From: Actinopolymorpha sp. NPDC004070
GTDB lineage: Bacteria; Actinomycetota; Actinomycetes; Propionibacteriales; Actinopolymorphaceae
NCBI RefSeq assembly: GCF_040610475.1
Contig: NZ_JBEXMJ010000001.1
Location: 124,001 to 188,000, forward strand
Reading direction: 5' to 3'
Length of the DNA: 64,000 nucleotides
The translations under genes were made by a program, and so were the position numbers. The notes under the pieces were generated by a model. It did no database searches, had not been told where the DNA came from, and worked only from the letters and a program-made list of their open reading frames with translations. Below, piece by piece: positions 33,267 through 41,656 of the stretch. The number at the start of each line of letters is the position of its first letter. Within the stretch, counting starts at the first letter, position 1.

Positions 33267-34325
33267 GTGACCGCAGAACGCAGGTTCGCCGACCCTGAGC
33301 ACCTGGCCGCGCTCGCCCGCGCGGTGTTCGGCAACCGCCGCCGGCTGGTTGCCACCGAACGACTGGCCGGTGGCACCAAGAAGGGCGTGTACCGCCTCGC
33401 GTTCGACGACGACAGCACGGCGATCGTCTACAGCTGGGACCCGGACGAGAACTACTGGCCGTCCTCGCCGAGCGGCGACGGCGACGGTGCCGACCAGGGT
33501 GACGGCAAGGGTGACGGCAAAGCTGACGGCAAGGGTGACGACGAGGACTGGGCGGACCCGTTCTCGCACGCCTCCGGCTTCGAGTTGTTCGAGGCCGCGC
33601 GCACTCACCTGGACGCGGTGGGCGTACGCAGCCCGCGGGTCTACCTCGCGGACCGAAGCCGGGCGCACTTCCCGGCGGACGTCGCGGTCGTCGAGGATCT
33701 CCGTGGTCCGAACCTTGAGACGCTGCTGGTGGACGATCCGGCAGCGGCGAGCGCGGTCGTGGGCCGGCTGGGTGACGCCCTCGGCCGCATGCACGCCCAC
33801 CTCGGACCGACGTACGGCAAGGTCGCCATGGTCAAGGGCGGAGGTCGCCCGGTCGGCTCCTCGTGCGAGCAGGTCGTTCTCGACAACGCGCTCGCCGATC
33901 TCGCCGGGGCAGCGTCTCGTGACCGGCGAGTGGCGAGAGCGCACGACGAGTTCGCCGACGTCCTCCGGCTGCTGGCGGGTGCCATCCGCCCTCGCACCGA
34001 GTACGGCCTCATCCACGGCGAGCTGGGACCGGATCACGTGATGGTCGGGTCCGACGGTGCCCCGGTCCTCATCGACATCGAGGGCCTGATGTTCTTCGAC
34101 GTCGAATGGGAGCACGTCTTCCTGCGGATCCGCTTCGGCGCGCACTATGCGGCCCTTCGCCGGGACGACCTGGACAGGCAGCGGCTCGCGCTCTACCGCC
34201 TCGCGATGCACCTGTCGCTCGTCGCGAACCCTCTGCTCATCCTCGACACCGACTTCCCCAACCGGGAGGGTATGCGGAGGATCGCCGAGGCGAACCTCGC
34301 ACAGTCGTTCGGCTTCCTGAACTGA
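33267..34325 (+). CDS. APH-fold phosphotransferase with variant catalytic loop
   Basis: 352-residue aminoglycoside-phosphotransferase-like (protein-kinase-fold) enzyme. The N-lobe is RLAGGTKKGVYRLAFDDDSTAIVY. The catalytic loop reads LIHGELGPDHVMV, with Glu where most family members have Asp (HGDL) and His in place of the Asn. The metal-binding loop is LIDIEG. Residues about 70-95 are a low-complexity Gly-Asp-Lys insertion encoded by a 12-bp repeat (33498-33542). GTG 33267 is preceded by GGCGAGG; the longer frame from 33204 starts inside the tandem repeat region and is unlikely. Substrate unknown; it stands alone between repeats and the propeller genes. Confidence 0.78.
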   Translation: MTAERRFADPEHLAALARAVFGNRRRLVATERLAGGTKKGVYRLAFDDDSTAIVYSWDPDENYWPSSPSGDGDGADQGDGKGDGKADGKGDDEDWADPFSHASGFELFEAARTHLDAVGVRSPRVYLADRSRAHFPADVAVVEDLRGPNLETLLVDDPAAASAVVGRLGDALGRMHAHLGPTYGKVAMVKGGGRPVGSSCEQVVLDNALADLAGAASRDRRVARAHDEFADVLRLLAGAIRPRTEYGLIHGELGPDHVMVGSDGAPVLIDIEGLMFFDVEWEHVFLRIRFGAHYAALRRDDLDRQRLALYRLAMHLSLVANPLLILDTDFPNREGMRRIAEANLAQSFGFLN

Positions 34326-34360
34326 GTCGGGTCTTCGAACCGAGTCCGCCTGGCACGGCC

Positions 34361-34411
34361 GAACGGCCGAACGGCCGAACGACCGAACGACCGATCGGCC
34401 GGACGGCCGAA
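34361..34411. repeat. Degenerate 8-bp tandem repeat
   Basis: Seven head-to-tail units related to GAACGGCC lie between the kinase and the first propeller gene. The copies differ at one or two positions (GAACGACC, GATCGGCC, GGACGGCC). The array is self-complementary and could fold, which may help end transcription. Confidence 0.8.
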
Positions 34412-34535
34412 CGCGGACGACGACAGGGCAAGGGCTGTCGGGGACGACGATCGTTAATTACAGTCCGGACCGAAAGATCGCTCCATCGCCTGCAACGTCG
34501 TCGTTCGTCCGCCCCGAGCCCGCGGGAGAAACGCC

Positions 34536-36491
34536 ATGCCAGGTTCCGCGATCGTCACCGCTACCGCGGCCACCGCCGCCGTCGCTCTCGCCGTCGCGAC
34601 CGCCCTTCCCGCAGGCGCGCTCGGCCCGGCGCGAGGTGTGGCCGAGCCCGCGAGTGCGCCCGTCACGGACCTGGGCCCGGCGTCCTCGGTCACCGTCCTC
34701 AACGGGTCCGAGCCCATCGGGGACCGCATCTACGTCAACACCGGCGGGGTCAGCCCGACCGTCGTCGGTGCGTACGACCCGGCGCAGAAGCGGGTCACCC
34801 AGCGCTACACGTTGCCGACCGGACAGGGCGCGTGGGCGACGACCGCGGTGGGCACCGACCTGTACGTCGGCACCTACGCACCGGGTGACCTCTACCGCGT
34901 GGACACCGCCGGCGCATCGGTCACGAAGGTCGCCGACGTCCGGCCGGACGACTTCATCTGGGCGCTGGACAGCTCACCGGACGGCAAGGTCTACGGCGGG
35001 ACGTACTCGCGCGGCCGGGTCTTCGAGTACGACCCGGCGACAGGTGCGAAGCGCGACTACGGGCCGGCGGTGCCGGGTGAGCAGTACGTTCGCAGCATCG
35101 CCGTCGACGACACCACGATCTACGCCGGCGTCGGGGCCCACGCGCACCTGATGGCCATCGACCGTGCAACCGGTGCTCGCAGGGACATCCTGCCCCCGGA
35201 GTTCGCCGACCGTACGTTCGTCGCAACCCTCGCCCTGGCGGACGGCGTGCTCGCGGCGGGCCTGTCCGCGACCGGGACGATGCTGCTGATCGACACCGCC
35301 GACCCGGCGCGCTACGAGGTTGTGCAGGCGCCGAACGACTCCTACATCACCGCCATCACCATCGATGCGGCGAACAACGACGTCTACTTCGGCACCCGCC
35401 CGTCCGGCACCCTCTACAAGTACGACCGGGACACCGGCACGCTCACGTCGCTGCTGGTTCCCTACGACGGTGCGTACTTCGGCCGGATCATCCTCGACGG
35501 ACGTACGCTGCGCGGCGTCCTTACCAGCAACGTGGTGAGCTACGACCTCGACACGGGGAAGTACGACGGGGTCGACATCACCCAGGCGGGCATGCCGCCG
35601 GCGCCCGAACTCGCGATGGCGATCGCCACCGACGGGCCCCGCGTCTACGTCAGCGGCAAGGCCGGGATCCAGGTGCACGACCTCGCGACGGGCACGTCGA
35701 AGCGGGTGTTCCTGCCCGGCGAGGCGAAGGCGATGACGCCTGTGCGAGGACAGTTGTGGCTGTCGGTCTACACCCTGGCCTATCTGTTCCGGATGTCACC
35801 CGGCGGCGAGCCCGTCCGGGTCACCACCCTCGGCAACGACCAGACCCGGCCTCTGGACGCGGCGTACTCACCGAGCGACGGGCTGCTCGCGATCGGAACC
35901 CAACCGGAGTACGGCAGGTACGGCGGCGCGCTCGGCCTCTACGATCCGGGCGGCGGGCAGTTGGCGGTGTACCGCGACGTCGTGCCGGACCAGTCGGTGC
36001 GGTCGGTCGCGATCAAGGGCGGAACGGTCTTCCTCGGCAGCAGTATCCGCAACGGTCTGGGGACGACGCCGCGAGCACCCGAGGCGAAGCTGGCCGTCTT
36101 CGACCTGGCTACCCGCTCCGTCACGTACGAGACGGTTCCGGTGCCCGGTGCCAGGGAGATCGTCGACCTGGTGGCCACGGGCGACCGGGTGTACGGCGTG
36201 ACCGACACCGGGCTGATGTTCGAGTACGACCCGCGCCGAAGGCAGGTGGTGCGCACCGCGCAGGTCGCCGACGGCGCACCGGCACTGGTGCTGGTCGGAC
36301 GGACCATCTACGGAGCCGACACTCGCCACGTGTTCCAGGTCGACCGTTCGACGCTCGCGACCACGACCGTGGTGGACGACCTTCGCACCGAAAGCTACAG
36401 CGGGGCGATGATCGCGGCGGCGCCAGACGGATCCGCGCTGTACGCACTTCGCGGGCGCAACCTCGTTCGGATCGGACTGGAGGGCAGCTGA
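34536..36491 (+). CDS. Exported beta-propeller protein (Sec type)
   Basis: 651-residue protein with an alanine-rich signal-like N-terminus (about residues 1-31, low in positive charge) and then repeated blade-like units of 40-50 residues. Typical units read DLYVGTYAPGDLYRVD, KVYGGTYSRGRVFEYDPATG and DVYFGTRPSGTLYKYDRDTG, as in PQQ/WD40-like propellers. No catalytic residues can be recognised. The C-terminus LYALRGRNLVRIGL is nearly the same as that of the next gene. ATG 34536 has a GGGAG site. Its stop overlaps the start of the paralogue (TGATG), so the two proteins are made together. It probably binds a ligand or glycan outside the cell; function unknown. Confidence 0.75.
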   Translation: MPGSAIVTATAATAAVALAVATALPAGALGPARGVAEPASAPVTDLGPASSVTVLNGSEPIGDRIYVNTGGVSPTVVGAYDPAQKRVTQRYTLPTGQGAWATTAVGTDLYVGTYAPGDLYRVDTAGASVTKVADVRPDDFIWALDSSPDGKVYGGTYSRGRVFEYDPATGAKRDYGPAVPGEQYVRSIAVDDTTIYAGVGAHAHLMAIDRATGARRDILPPEFADRTFVATLALADGVLAAGLSATGTMLLIDTADPARYEVVQAPNDSYITAITIDAANNDVYFGTRPSGTLYKYDRDTGTLTSLLVPYDGAYFGRIILDGRTLRGVLTSNVVSYDLDTGKYDGVDITQAGMPPAPELAMAIATDGPRVYVSGKAGIQVHDLATGTSKRVFLPGEAKAMTPVRGQLWLSVYTLAYLFRMSPGGEPVRVTTLGNDQTRPLDAAYSPSDGLLAIGTQPEYGRYGGALGLYDPGGGQLAVYRDVVPDQSVRSVAIKGGTVFLGSSIRNGLGTTPRAPEAKLAVFDLATRSVTYETVPVPGAREIVDLVATGDRVYGVTDTGLMFEYDPRRRQVVRTAQVADGAPALVLVGRTIYGADTRHVFQVDRSTLATTTVVDDLRTESYSGAMIAAAPDGSALYALRGRNLVRIGLEGS

Positions 36492-38476
36492 TGACCACGC
36501 CTGAACGCGACCACGACGGCCTCACCAGGCGCCGCCTGCTCGGAGCGGCCGGGGTGGCCGGTGTCGGCGCGGTCGCCTCGACGCTTCCGGCCGTCGCGAC
36601 GCCCGCTCTGGCGGCGGAAGCCGCGCCGACGGTCGACGACCTCGGCCCGGCGGTGCTGGGCGCACCGATCGTGGGGATGACGGTCGCCGGTGACAGCGGC
36701 TTCGTGGTGACGCGCGGCCTCGAGCCACCGATCCTGGCCGAGTACGACCTGAGCACCGGGAGGGTGGTTGCCAACCACGAGTTGACGACCGGGCTCGGTG
36801 GCTGGGGCGCGGTGGCGGTCGGTGGTCGGGTATACGCCGGGATGTACGCCGTCGCCGACATCCACCGGCTGAACCTCGCCACCGGCGCCGTGGAACGCCT
36901 TGGCCGGTTGGGCAACGAGCAGTACGCGTTCGACCTCACCGCCTCACCGGCCGGGAAGATCTACGCCGGTACCTTCCCGGGTGGGAAGGTCTATGAGATC
37001 GATCCCACAGCCGGCTCCGGCAGTCCCGCCGTCCGCGACCTTGGTCAGGCGGTGCCGGGTCTGCAGTACGTCCGCTGTGTCGCGGCCGGACCGGACGGCA
37101 CCGTGTACGCCGGCACCGGCACGTCGGCCCGGCTGGTCGCGATCGACCCGGTGACCGGCGCCCGGTCCGACATCCTGCCGTCGGCATTGCACGGTGAGTC
37201 GTTCGTCTACGACGTCGCGGTGAGCGCCGACCACGTGGTGGCCGGCACCGAGCCACACGGTCAGCTCGTCGTGATCGACCGCGCCGACCCCACGCGCACC
37301 ACTGTCGTCGCCACCGGCGAACGCACGATCGACGCGATCACGATCGATGGAAGCACCGCGTACTTCACCGCCCGCCCGAGCGGCGCGCTGTATGCGTACG
37401 AGCTGGACACGGGCACGCTCACCCGGCTCGCGGTTCCGGTTGCCGCCGAGGAGACGCGCGGAGTATTCGTACGCGACGGCGTGGTGCACGGAGCCTCCGG
37501 CGCCGGGCTGTGGTGGACGTACGACGCCGCCGACGGGGGCGCGGTGAACGTGGTGGACCTTCCCGACGTCGGCCTGCGGACCGGGCCGGAGCCGCCGCAG
37601 TCGGTGTCGTACGACAGTGGATCCTCGCAGGTGCTCGTGGGTGGCAACTTCGGCTTGCAGGTGCACGACCTGGCCCGGGGGACGAGCCGGCGGGTACGGG
37701 TGGACGGCGAGGCGAAGTCGATGACCCTGGTCCGCGGCCGCACCGTGATGGCGATCTACCCCGGCGCGCTCGTCGACGCGTACGACCACCGCTCGGCGAA
37801 CGTCGTGAGGATCGGCAAAATGGGCGGCCTGGCCAACCGGCCGCGCTCGATGCGCCTGCATCCGCCCGGACGGTTGCTGCTGATCGGCGTACGCAACGAG
37901 TACGGCATTCCCGGTGGCGCGTTCGCTGTCGTCGACGTGCGCTCCGGTGGGATCGACCGGTACGACGACCTTGTCGCCGACCAGGCGGTCGCGGCCGTGG
38001 CGAGCTACCGTGACCTCGCCTACCTCGGCACCGAGATCAGCGTGGACGGCGCGCCGCCGGTGGCGAAGGAGGCGGTGCTGGTCGGCTTCGACCTCACGAC
38101 CCGCACGGTGGTGTGGACGTGGGCCGCGGTGCCCGGTGCGACCGGGTACGTCAGTCTGGTCCACCATCGCGGTCTGCTGTACGGCGTCACGGCGCAGGGC
38201 GTGTTGCTGGTCGGGGATCCGGTCACTCGCACGAGGATCGGTGCGGGTCGGACACCGGCCGGGCGGCCCGGCTACCTCACGGTGCGGGCCGGCGCTGTGC
38301 TCCTGGTGACCAGCGAGGTGCTGGCCCAGATGAATGCGGATGCCACCACGACGACGTTGGTCTCGGGGCTCGCGGGTGACTGGTACAACGAACCGCAACT
38401 CGCGGTTGACGAGGAGTCCGGCGACATCTTCACCGTGCGCGGCCGCAACCTCGTGCGCATTCACCTTCCTGACTAA
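36491..38476 (+). CDS. Exported beta-propeller protein (Tat type), paralogue
   Basis: 661-residue paralogue of the preceding protein, with the same blade spacing (YAGMYAVADIHRLNLATG, KIYAGTFPGGKVYEIDP, AYFTARPSGALYAYELDTG) and the same C-terminal RGRNLVRI. It differs by its signal: LTRRRLLGAAGVAG followed by a hydrophobic stretch and ATPALAA, a twin-arginine signal peptide. ATG 36491 overlaps the stop of the first gene. The longer frame upstream to 35756 is antiphase to the first propeller. The Tat route implies folding or cofactor loading in the cytoplasm, unlike its Sec partner. Function unknown. Confidence 0.78.
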   Translation: MTTPERDHDGLTRRRLLGAAGVAGVGAVASTLPAVATPALAAEAAPTVDDLGPAVLGAPIVGMTVAGDSGFVVTRGLEPPILAEYDLSTGRVVANHELTTGLGGWGAVAVGGRVYAGMYAVADIHRLNLATGAVERLGRLGNEQYAFDLTASPAGKIYAGTFPGGKVYEIDPTAGSGSPAVRDLGQAVPGLQYVRCVAAGPDGTVYAGTGTSARLVAIDPVTGARSDILPSALHGESFVYDVAVSADHVVAGTEPHGQLVVIDRADPTRTTVVATGERTIDAITIDGSTAYFTARPSGALYAYELDTGTLTRLAVPVAAEETRGVFVRDGVVHGASGAGLWWTYDAADGGAVNVVDLPDVGLRTGPEPPQSVSYDSGSSQVLVGGNFGLQVHDLARGTSRRVRVDGEAKSMTLVRGRTVMAIYPGALVDAYDHRSANVVRIGKMGGLANRPRSMRLHPPGRLLLIGVRNEYGIPGGAFAVVDVRSGGIDRYDDLVADQAVAAVASYRDLAYLGTEISVDGAPPVAKEAVLVGFDLTTRTVVWTWAAVPGATGYVSLVHHRGLLYGVTAQGVLLVGDPVTRTRIGAGRTPAGRPGYLTVRAGAVLLVTSEVLAQMNADATTTTLVSGLAGDWYNEPQLAVDEESGDIFTVRGRNLVRIHLPD

Positions 38477-38899
38477 GGCTCCTGGATGTACGCCCCCACG
38501 GTGGTCTACTGCCAAGTCGTCGTAGTCGCTCAGTGCTCGGAGTAGATGTCCAGCCCGCCGCCGCCGACGCAGAAGACTCGGTCGGCCGGGAGTGGCTCTT
38601 CAGCAGCTGCGGCAGGCCTGATCGTTGAGGTGCAGCTGTAGGTCCGCCACTCCCACGCACAGCTGACTCAGGTTGAAGCCGACGGCGCCGGAAACCAGTT
38701 GAGTAGCGACAGAAACGTCGAGCTCGTTGTTCACCCGACCAGGATGCCACTCGCAGCCAGGGTGAAGTGGATCCATGGCAGATGAACGGACGTCGGCCTG
38801 ATACATCGTACAAGCCATTCGAAAACTCATGTCGAAACACCTTGTGGACAAGCGGTTCCTGGCGAGAATCGGCCGATCTTGTCGGGTAAAATCGAACGC
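38477..38899. other. Intergenic stretch before the HNH gene
   Basis: 423 bp without a strong gene. A 44-codon minus-strand frame (GTG 38734 to stop 38600, with a C-terminus DQACRSC) reads like protein but has no ribosome binding site. The right end holds the -10-like TAAAAT before the DUF222-HNH gene. Codon and base usage here are more A/T-rich than in the neighbours. Confidence 0.4.
38887..38892 (+). promoter_or_regulatory. -10 element, possible leaderless start of the HNH gene
   Basis: TAAAAT is seven bases before ATG 38900, and no Shine-Dalgarno sequence is present, so transcription probably begins at or next to the A of the ATG. A good -35 element is not visible. Leaderless mRNAs of this layout are common in actinobacteria. 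Confidence 0.45.
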
Positions 38900-40903
38900 A
38901 TGAGCGACGGCGGTGAGTACTGCGACGACGACCGCCCGGGTGGGGACCCGGGCGGTCGTGGGGTGCTGCCTGCCGGGTTCGCTGATCTTCCGGGTGGTCC
39001 GGAGCTGGCGGCGGCGATCGCCTCGGTCGACGTCGGTGAGTGCAACGGGTGGGAGCTGGAGGAGTACGTCAAGGGGACGCGGCGGATGGTCTGCTGGGCG
39101 GAGTCCACCAGCCTGACGGGAGTGAACGAGCTGACCTACGCCGAGCCTGGCATGTGTGGGGGACCGGCCGGGCGCAGTGACACTTCGGACCCGATGACTT
39201 CGGTGGTGCTGGAACCCCTGCTGGGGTGGACCGGTTACCGGGCGGCCCAGTACGTGGGACTGGCCACCACGCTGCCCCGCCTCCCACGGGTGCGTGCGGC
39301 GTTGGCGTCCGGGCAGTTGGAGCTCAACGAGGTCCGCATCATCATCGACCGCATCACCGACGCCAAACGCGACCTGTGGGGAGCCATCGAGGACGCCCTC
39401 TTCCCCAAGGTGCTGGAGCTTCGCGGGGGGTTGCTGCGCGCCAAGGTGGAGGCGGAGGTGCTCAAGGCCGACCCCGAAGCCGCCGCGAAGCGACACCGGG
39501 AAGCCCGCACCGGGCGGAACGTCGCGATCTGGCCCGCTGTCGATGGTGTCGCCGACCTCGCGGTCCGCGGCCTCTCCGCCGACCAGGCCGCGGAGGCGTA
39601 CGGCTACATCGACGCCATCGCCCGTGCGGTCAAATCAACCGGAGACTCCCGCACCCTCGGCCAACTCCGCGCAGACGTCGCCGCCTCCCTGCTCACCGGC
39701 ACCGCCGACATCAACGACTGCTCCGCCCCCACGGCCACCGACAGCCACGCCGAGCAGGACCAGCCGCCAGCCGAGTCAGCAGATGACGAGCCAGAGCAGG
39801 ACGAGCCAGAGCAGGACGAGCCAGAGCAGGACGAGCCAGAGCAGTGCCCCGCCGCAGGCAGTGCGCGGCAGGGGCAGGGCGACACTGAGCAGCTCGAGGA
39901 TGAGTCGTCGGCCCAAGATGACGTGCGGCCCGAGACCAATACCGAGCCGGCGCAGGGCGATACCGATCAGGACGAGCAGGGGCACTGTGCCGTTCACCGG
40001 TTCCCCGACCATGACCTGCACGACAGCTGGTGTGAGTGTGGTGACTGCTCCCCGGCTCCGGTCGCCAGGTGCAGTGTGTGCGGTGCGGCCGCGAACAACG
40101 GCGTCCCGGTCCACGACACTGCCGCCCACGAGGCCGCCGATCGCAGCGCGACCGCGGAGAACGCAGCGGCAGAAGGGACAGCCCCTCCCGCCGGTGGTTC
40201 CGACAGCGGTTCGGCCACGGATCACATTCCGCAACAGGGCCGCCGACCTGGCGAGTCGACCGGCCCGCCACCGGACAACTCGACACCGCCACCGCCGCCG
40301 TGGTCCTCCTCGCAGCCGAGTTGGGGGCCGATCCGAACGCGCGCGAAGATCCAGCTGAACGTCCCGTTGACCACGCTGATGGGGCTGTCCACCCGGCCCG
40401 GGGAGCTCGGCGGGTGGGGCCCGGTGATCACCGAGGTCGCGGAGCGGTTGCTGGCGAACAATCTCACCAACCCCGAAGCCAGGTTCAGCGTCGGGGTCAC
40501 CCACCCGGTCACCGGACGCCTGTTGCATCTGCATCCGATACCGGCGAGGTTCCTGCGCGGACTGCAAGCCGAGCTGGTGCATGCCCGCGACCAGCGCTGC
40601 GTGTGGACCACCTGCAGACGCCCGGCAGCGACCTGCCACCTGGACCACAACACCGAACACGCCGACGGCGGCAAAACGAGCGTGGACAACATCGCACCCC
40701 TGTGCCCACGTCACCACAAGGCCAAGACCGAACGGGATTGGAAGCTCCAGCAGACGGGGCCGGGAGAGCACACCCTCACCGACCCCTTCGACCGCAGCTA
40801 CAGCAGCCGAGCACCCTCCCTCACCGACCCGGTGACACCAACCGAGCCCGCAATGGCCACCGCCGGCACGAGGACGGCCGAGGATGACCTCCCGCCGTTC
40901 TGA
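38900..40903 (+). CDS. DUF222-HNH (13E12-type) putative endonuclease
   Basis: 667-residue protein of the large actinobacterial DUF222-HNH group. The DUF222 helical part covers about residues 20-280 (ALASGQLELNEVRIIIDRI and ADPEAAAKRHREARTGRNV). A disordered acidic middle follows, with four perfect DEPEQ repeats (residues 296-315) and a Cys-rich patch (WCECGDCSPAPVARCSVCG). The HNH nuclease domain at about 566-610 has CVWTTCRRPAATCHLDHNTEH, then N and LCPRHHKAKT, with the expected His and paired cysteines for zinc. The start is ATG 38900; the TTG at 38879 lies upstream of the -10 element. These proteins are often multicopy and sometimes linked to mobile DNA; the role is unknown. Confidence 0.85.
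   Translation: MSDGGEYCDDDRPGGDPGGRGVLPAGFADLPGGPELAAAIASVDVGECNGWELEEYVKGTRRMVCWAESTSLTGVNELTYAEPGMCGGPAGRSDTSDPMTSVVLEPLLGWTGYRAAQYVGLATTLPRLPRVRAALASGQLELNEVRIIIDRITDAKRDLWGAIEDALFPKVLELRGGLLRAKVEAEVLKADPEAAAKRHREARTGRNVAIWPAVDGVADLAVRGLSADQAAEAYGYIDAIARAVKSTGDSRTLGQLRADVAASLLTGTADINDCSAPTATDSHAEQDQPPAESADDEPEQDEPEQDEPEQDEPEQCPAAGSARQGQGDTEQLEDESSAQDDVRPETNTEPAQGDTDQDEQGHCAVHRFPDHDLHDSWCECGDCSPAPVARCSVCGAAANNGVPVHDTAAHEAADRSATAENAAAEGTAPPAGGSDSGSATDHIPQQGRRPGESTGPPPDNSTPPPPPWSSSQPSWGPIRTRAKIQLNVPLTTLMGLSTRPGELGGWGPVITEVAERLLANNLTNPEARFSVGVTHPVTGRLLHLHPIPARFLRGLQAELVHARDQRCVWTTCRRPAATCHLDHNTEHADGGKTSVDNIAPLCPRHHKAKTERDWKLQQTGPGEHTLTDPFDRSYSSRAPSLTDPVTPTEPAMATAGTRTAEDDLPPF
39785..39844. repeat. 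15-bp perfect tandem repeat in the DUF222-HNH gene
   Basis: GACGAGCCAGAGCAG occurs four times without change and encodes (DEPEQ)4 in the linker between DUF222 and HNH domains. Perfect identity suggests recent slippage. Copy-number change keeps the frame and only lengthens the acidic linker. Confidence 0.92.
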
Positions 40904-40927
40904 TGACCTGCGGGCGAACGTGGGGCA

Positions 40928-41629
40928 TCAGGCAGGGGGCAGCGCGAGCAAGGCGTCCACGACGGCGGGCAGGTCCGGCCCGGTCACGTCGGGGGAGCGG
41001 AAGACGTCGGGGTACGGCGTGCCGGAACGATCGATCCACGCGCTGGTCAGCCCCGCGCGAGCGGCTCCGTCGGTGTCCCAGGGATGGACGGCGATCAGAG
41101 CCGCCCGGTCGGCGGGAACGCCGCACTCACCGACCGCCCACAGGTACGGCTCGGGTGCGGGCTTCCAGCGACGCGGCTCGCTCACCGACAGGCGGCGCTC
41201 GAACAGCTCCAGGACACCGGCCCGCTCGAACGAGCCACGCGACATCTCCGCGGCCCCGTTCGTGAGCGTCACCAGCCGAACCCCGGCCTCGTGCAGGCGC
41301 CGCAGCCCGGCCGGAACATCGGGGTGTACGTCGAGAGCCGGGAAGCCCGCGAGCACCTCCGCCACGGCCTCCTCACGTTTCGCCTCGTCGGTGAAACCAG
41401 CGCCGGCGGCCCCCGCCAGCGCGGTGCGCAAGGTCGACTTGGCGACGGCGGCGAAGTCGGCGTACTCACCCGCACTGGTCAGCGCGAACCCGTCGCGCAG
41501 GGTCGCGGCGAACCACGAGTCCAGCAGGTGGCGCGGTGCGCCCACGGACTCCAGGCGGTCCCGGAGCGGGGACAGGTCCGTCAGGGTCTCATTGACGTCG
41601 AACACGACGAGTTCGGGGCGGTGCGGCAC
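40928..41629 (-). CDS. HAD hydrolase, haloacid dehalogenase type II-like
   Basis: 233-residue HAD-superfamily enzyme. The nucleophile Asp11 is in LVVFDVNETLTDL, motif II Thr/Asn is in LVTLTNGA, motif III Lys is in RRWKPAPEPY, and motif IV is in ALIAVHPWDTDGA. The DVNETL form and length fit type II haloacid dehalogenases, but many such proteins are sugar-phosphate or general phosphatases. GTG 41629 has GAGGAG in good position. It is the last gene of the PhyH-importer-GH4 operon, 27 bp after GH4. Action on a phosphorylated or halogenated intermediate cannot be decided from sequence. Confidence 0.82.
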   Translation of the reverse strand: MPHRPELVVFDVNETLTDLSPLRDRLESVGAPRHLLDSWFAATLRDGFALTSAGEYADFAAVAKSTLRTALAGAAGAGFTDEAKREEAVAEVLAGFPALDVHPDVPAGLRRLHEAGVRLVTLTNGAAEMSRGSFERAGVLELFERRLSVSEPRRWKPAPEPYLWAVGECGVPADRAALIAVHPWDTDGAARAGLTSAWIDRSGTPYPDVFRSPDVTGPDLPAVVDALLALPPA

Positions 41630-41656
41630 GTCAACTCCTCGATGAGCGGGGACTCC

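Noticed and set aside
38600..38734. Minus-strand 44-codon frame ending DQACRSC
   Set aside because: Reads somewhat like protein, but no ribosome binding site, no conserved motif and no coupling to a neighbour; kept only as a note in the intergenic entry.
38900..40903. Mobile element marked by the DUF222-HNH gene
   Set aside because: No terminal inverted repeats, target duplications, transposase or integrase nearby, so I annotate only the gene.
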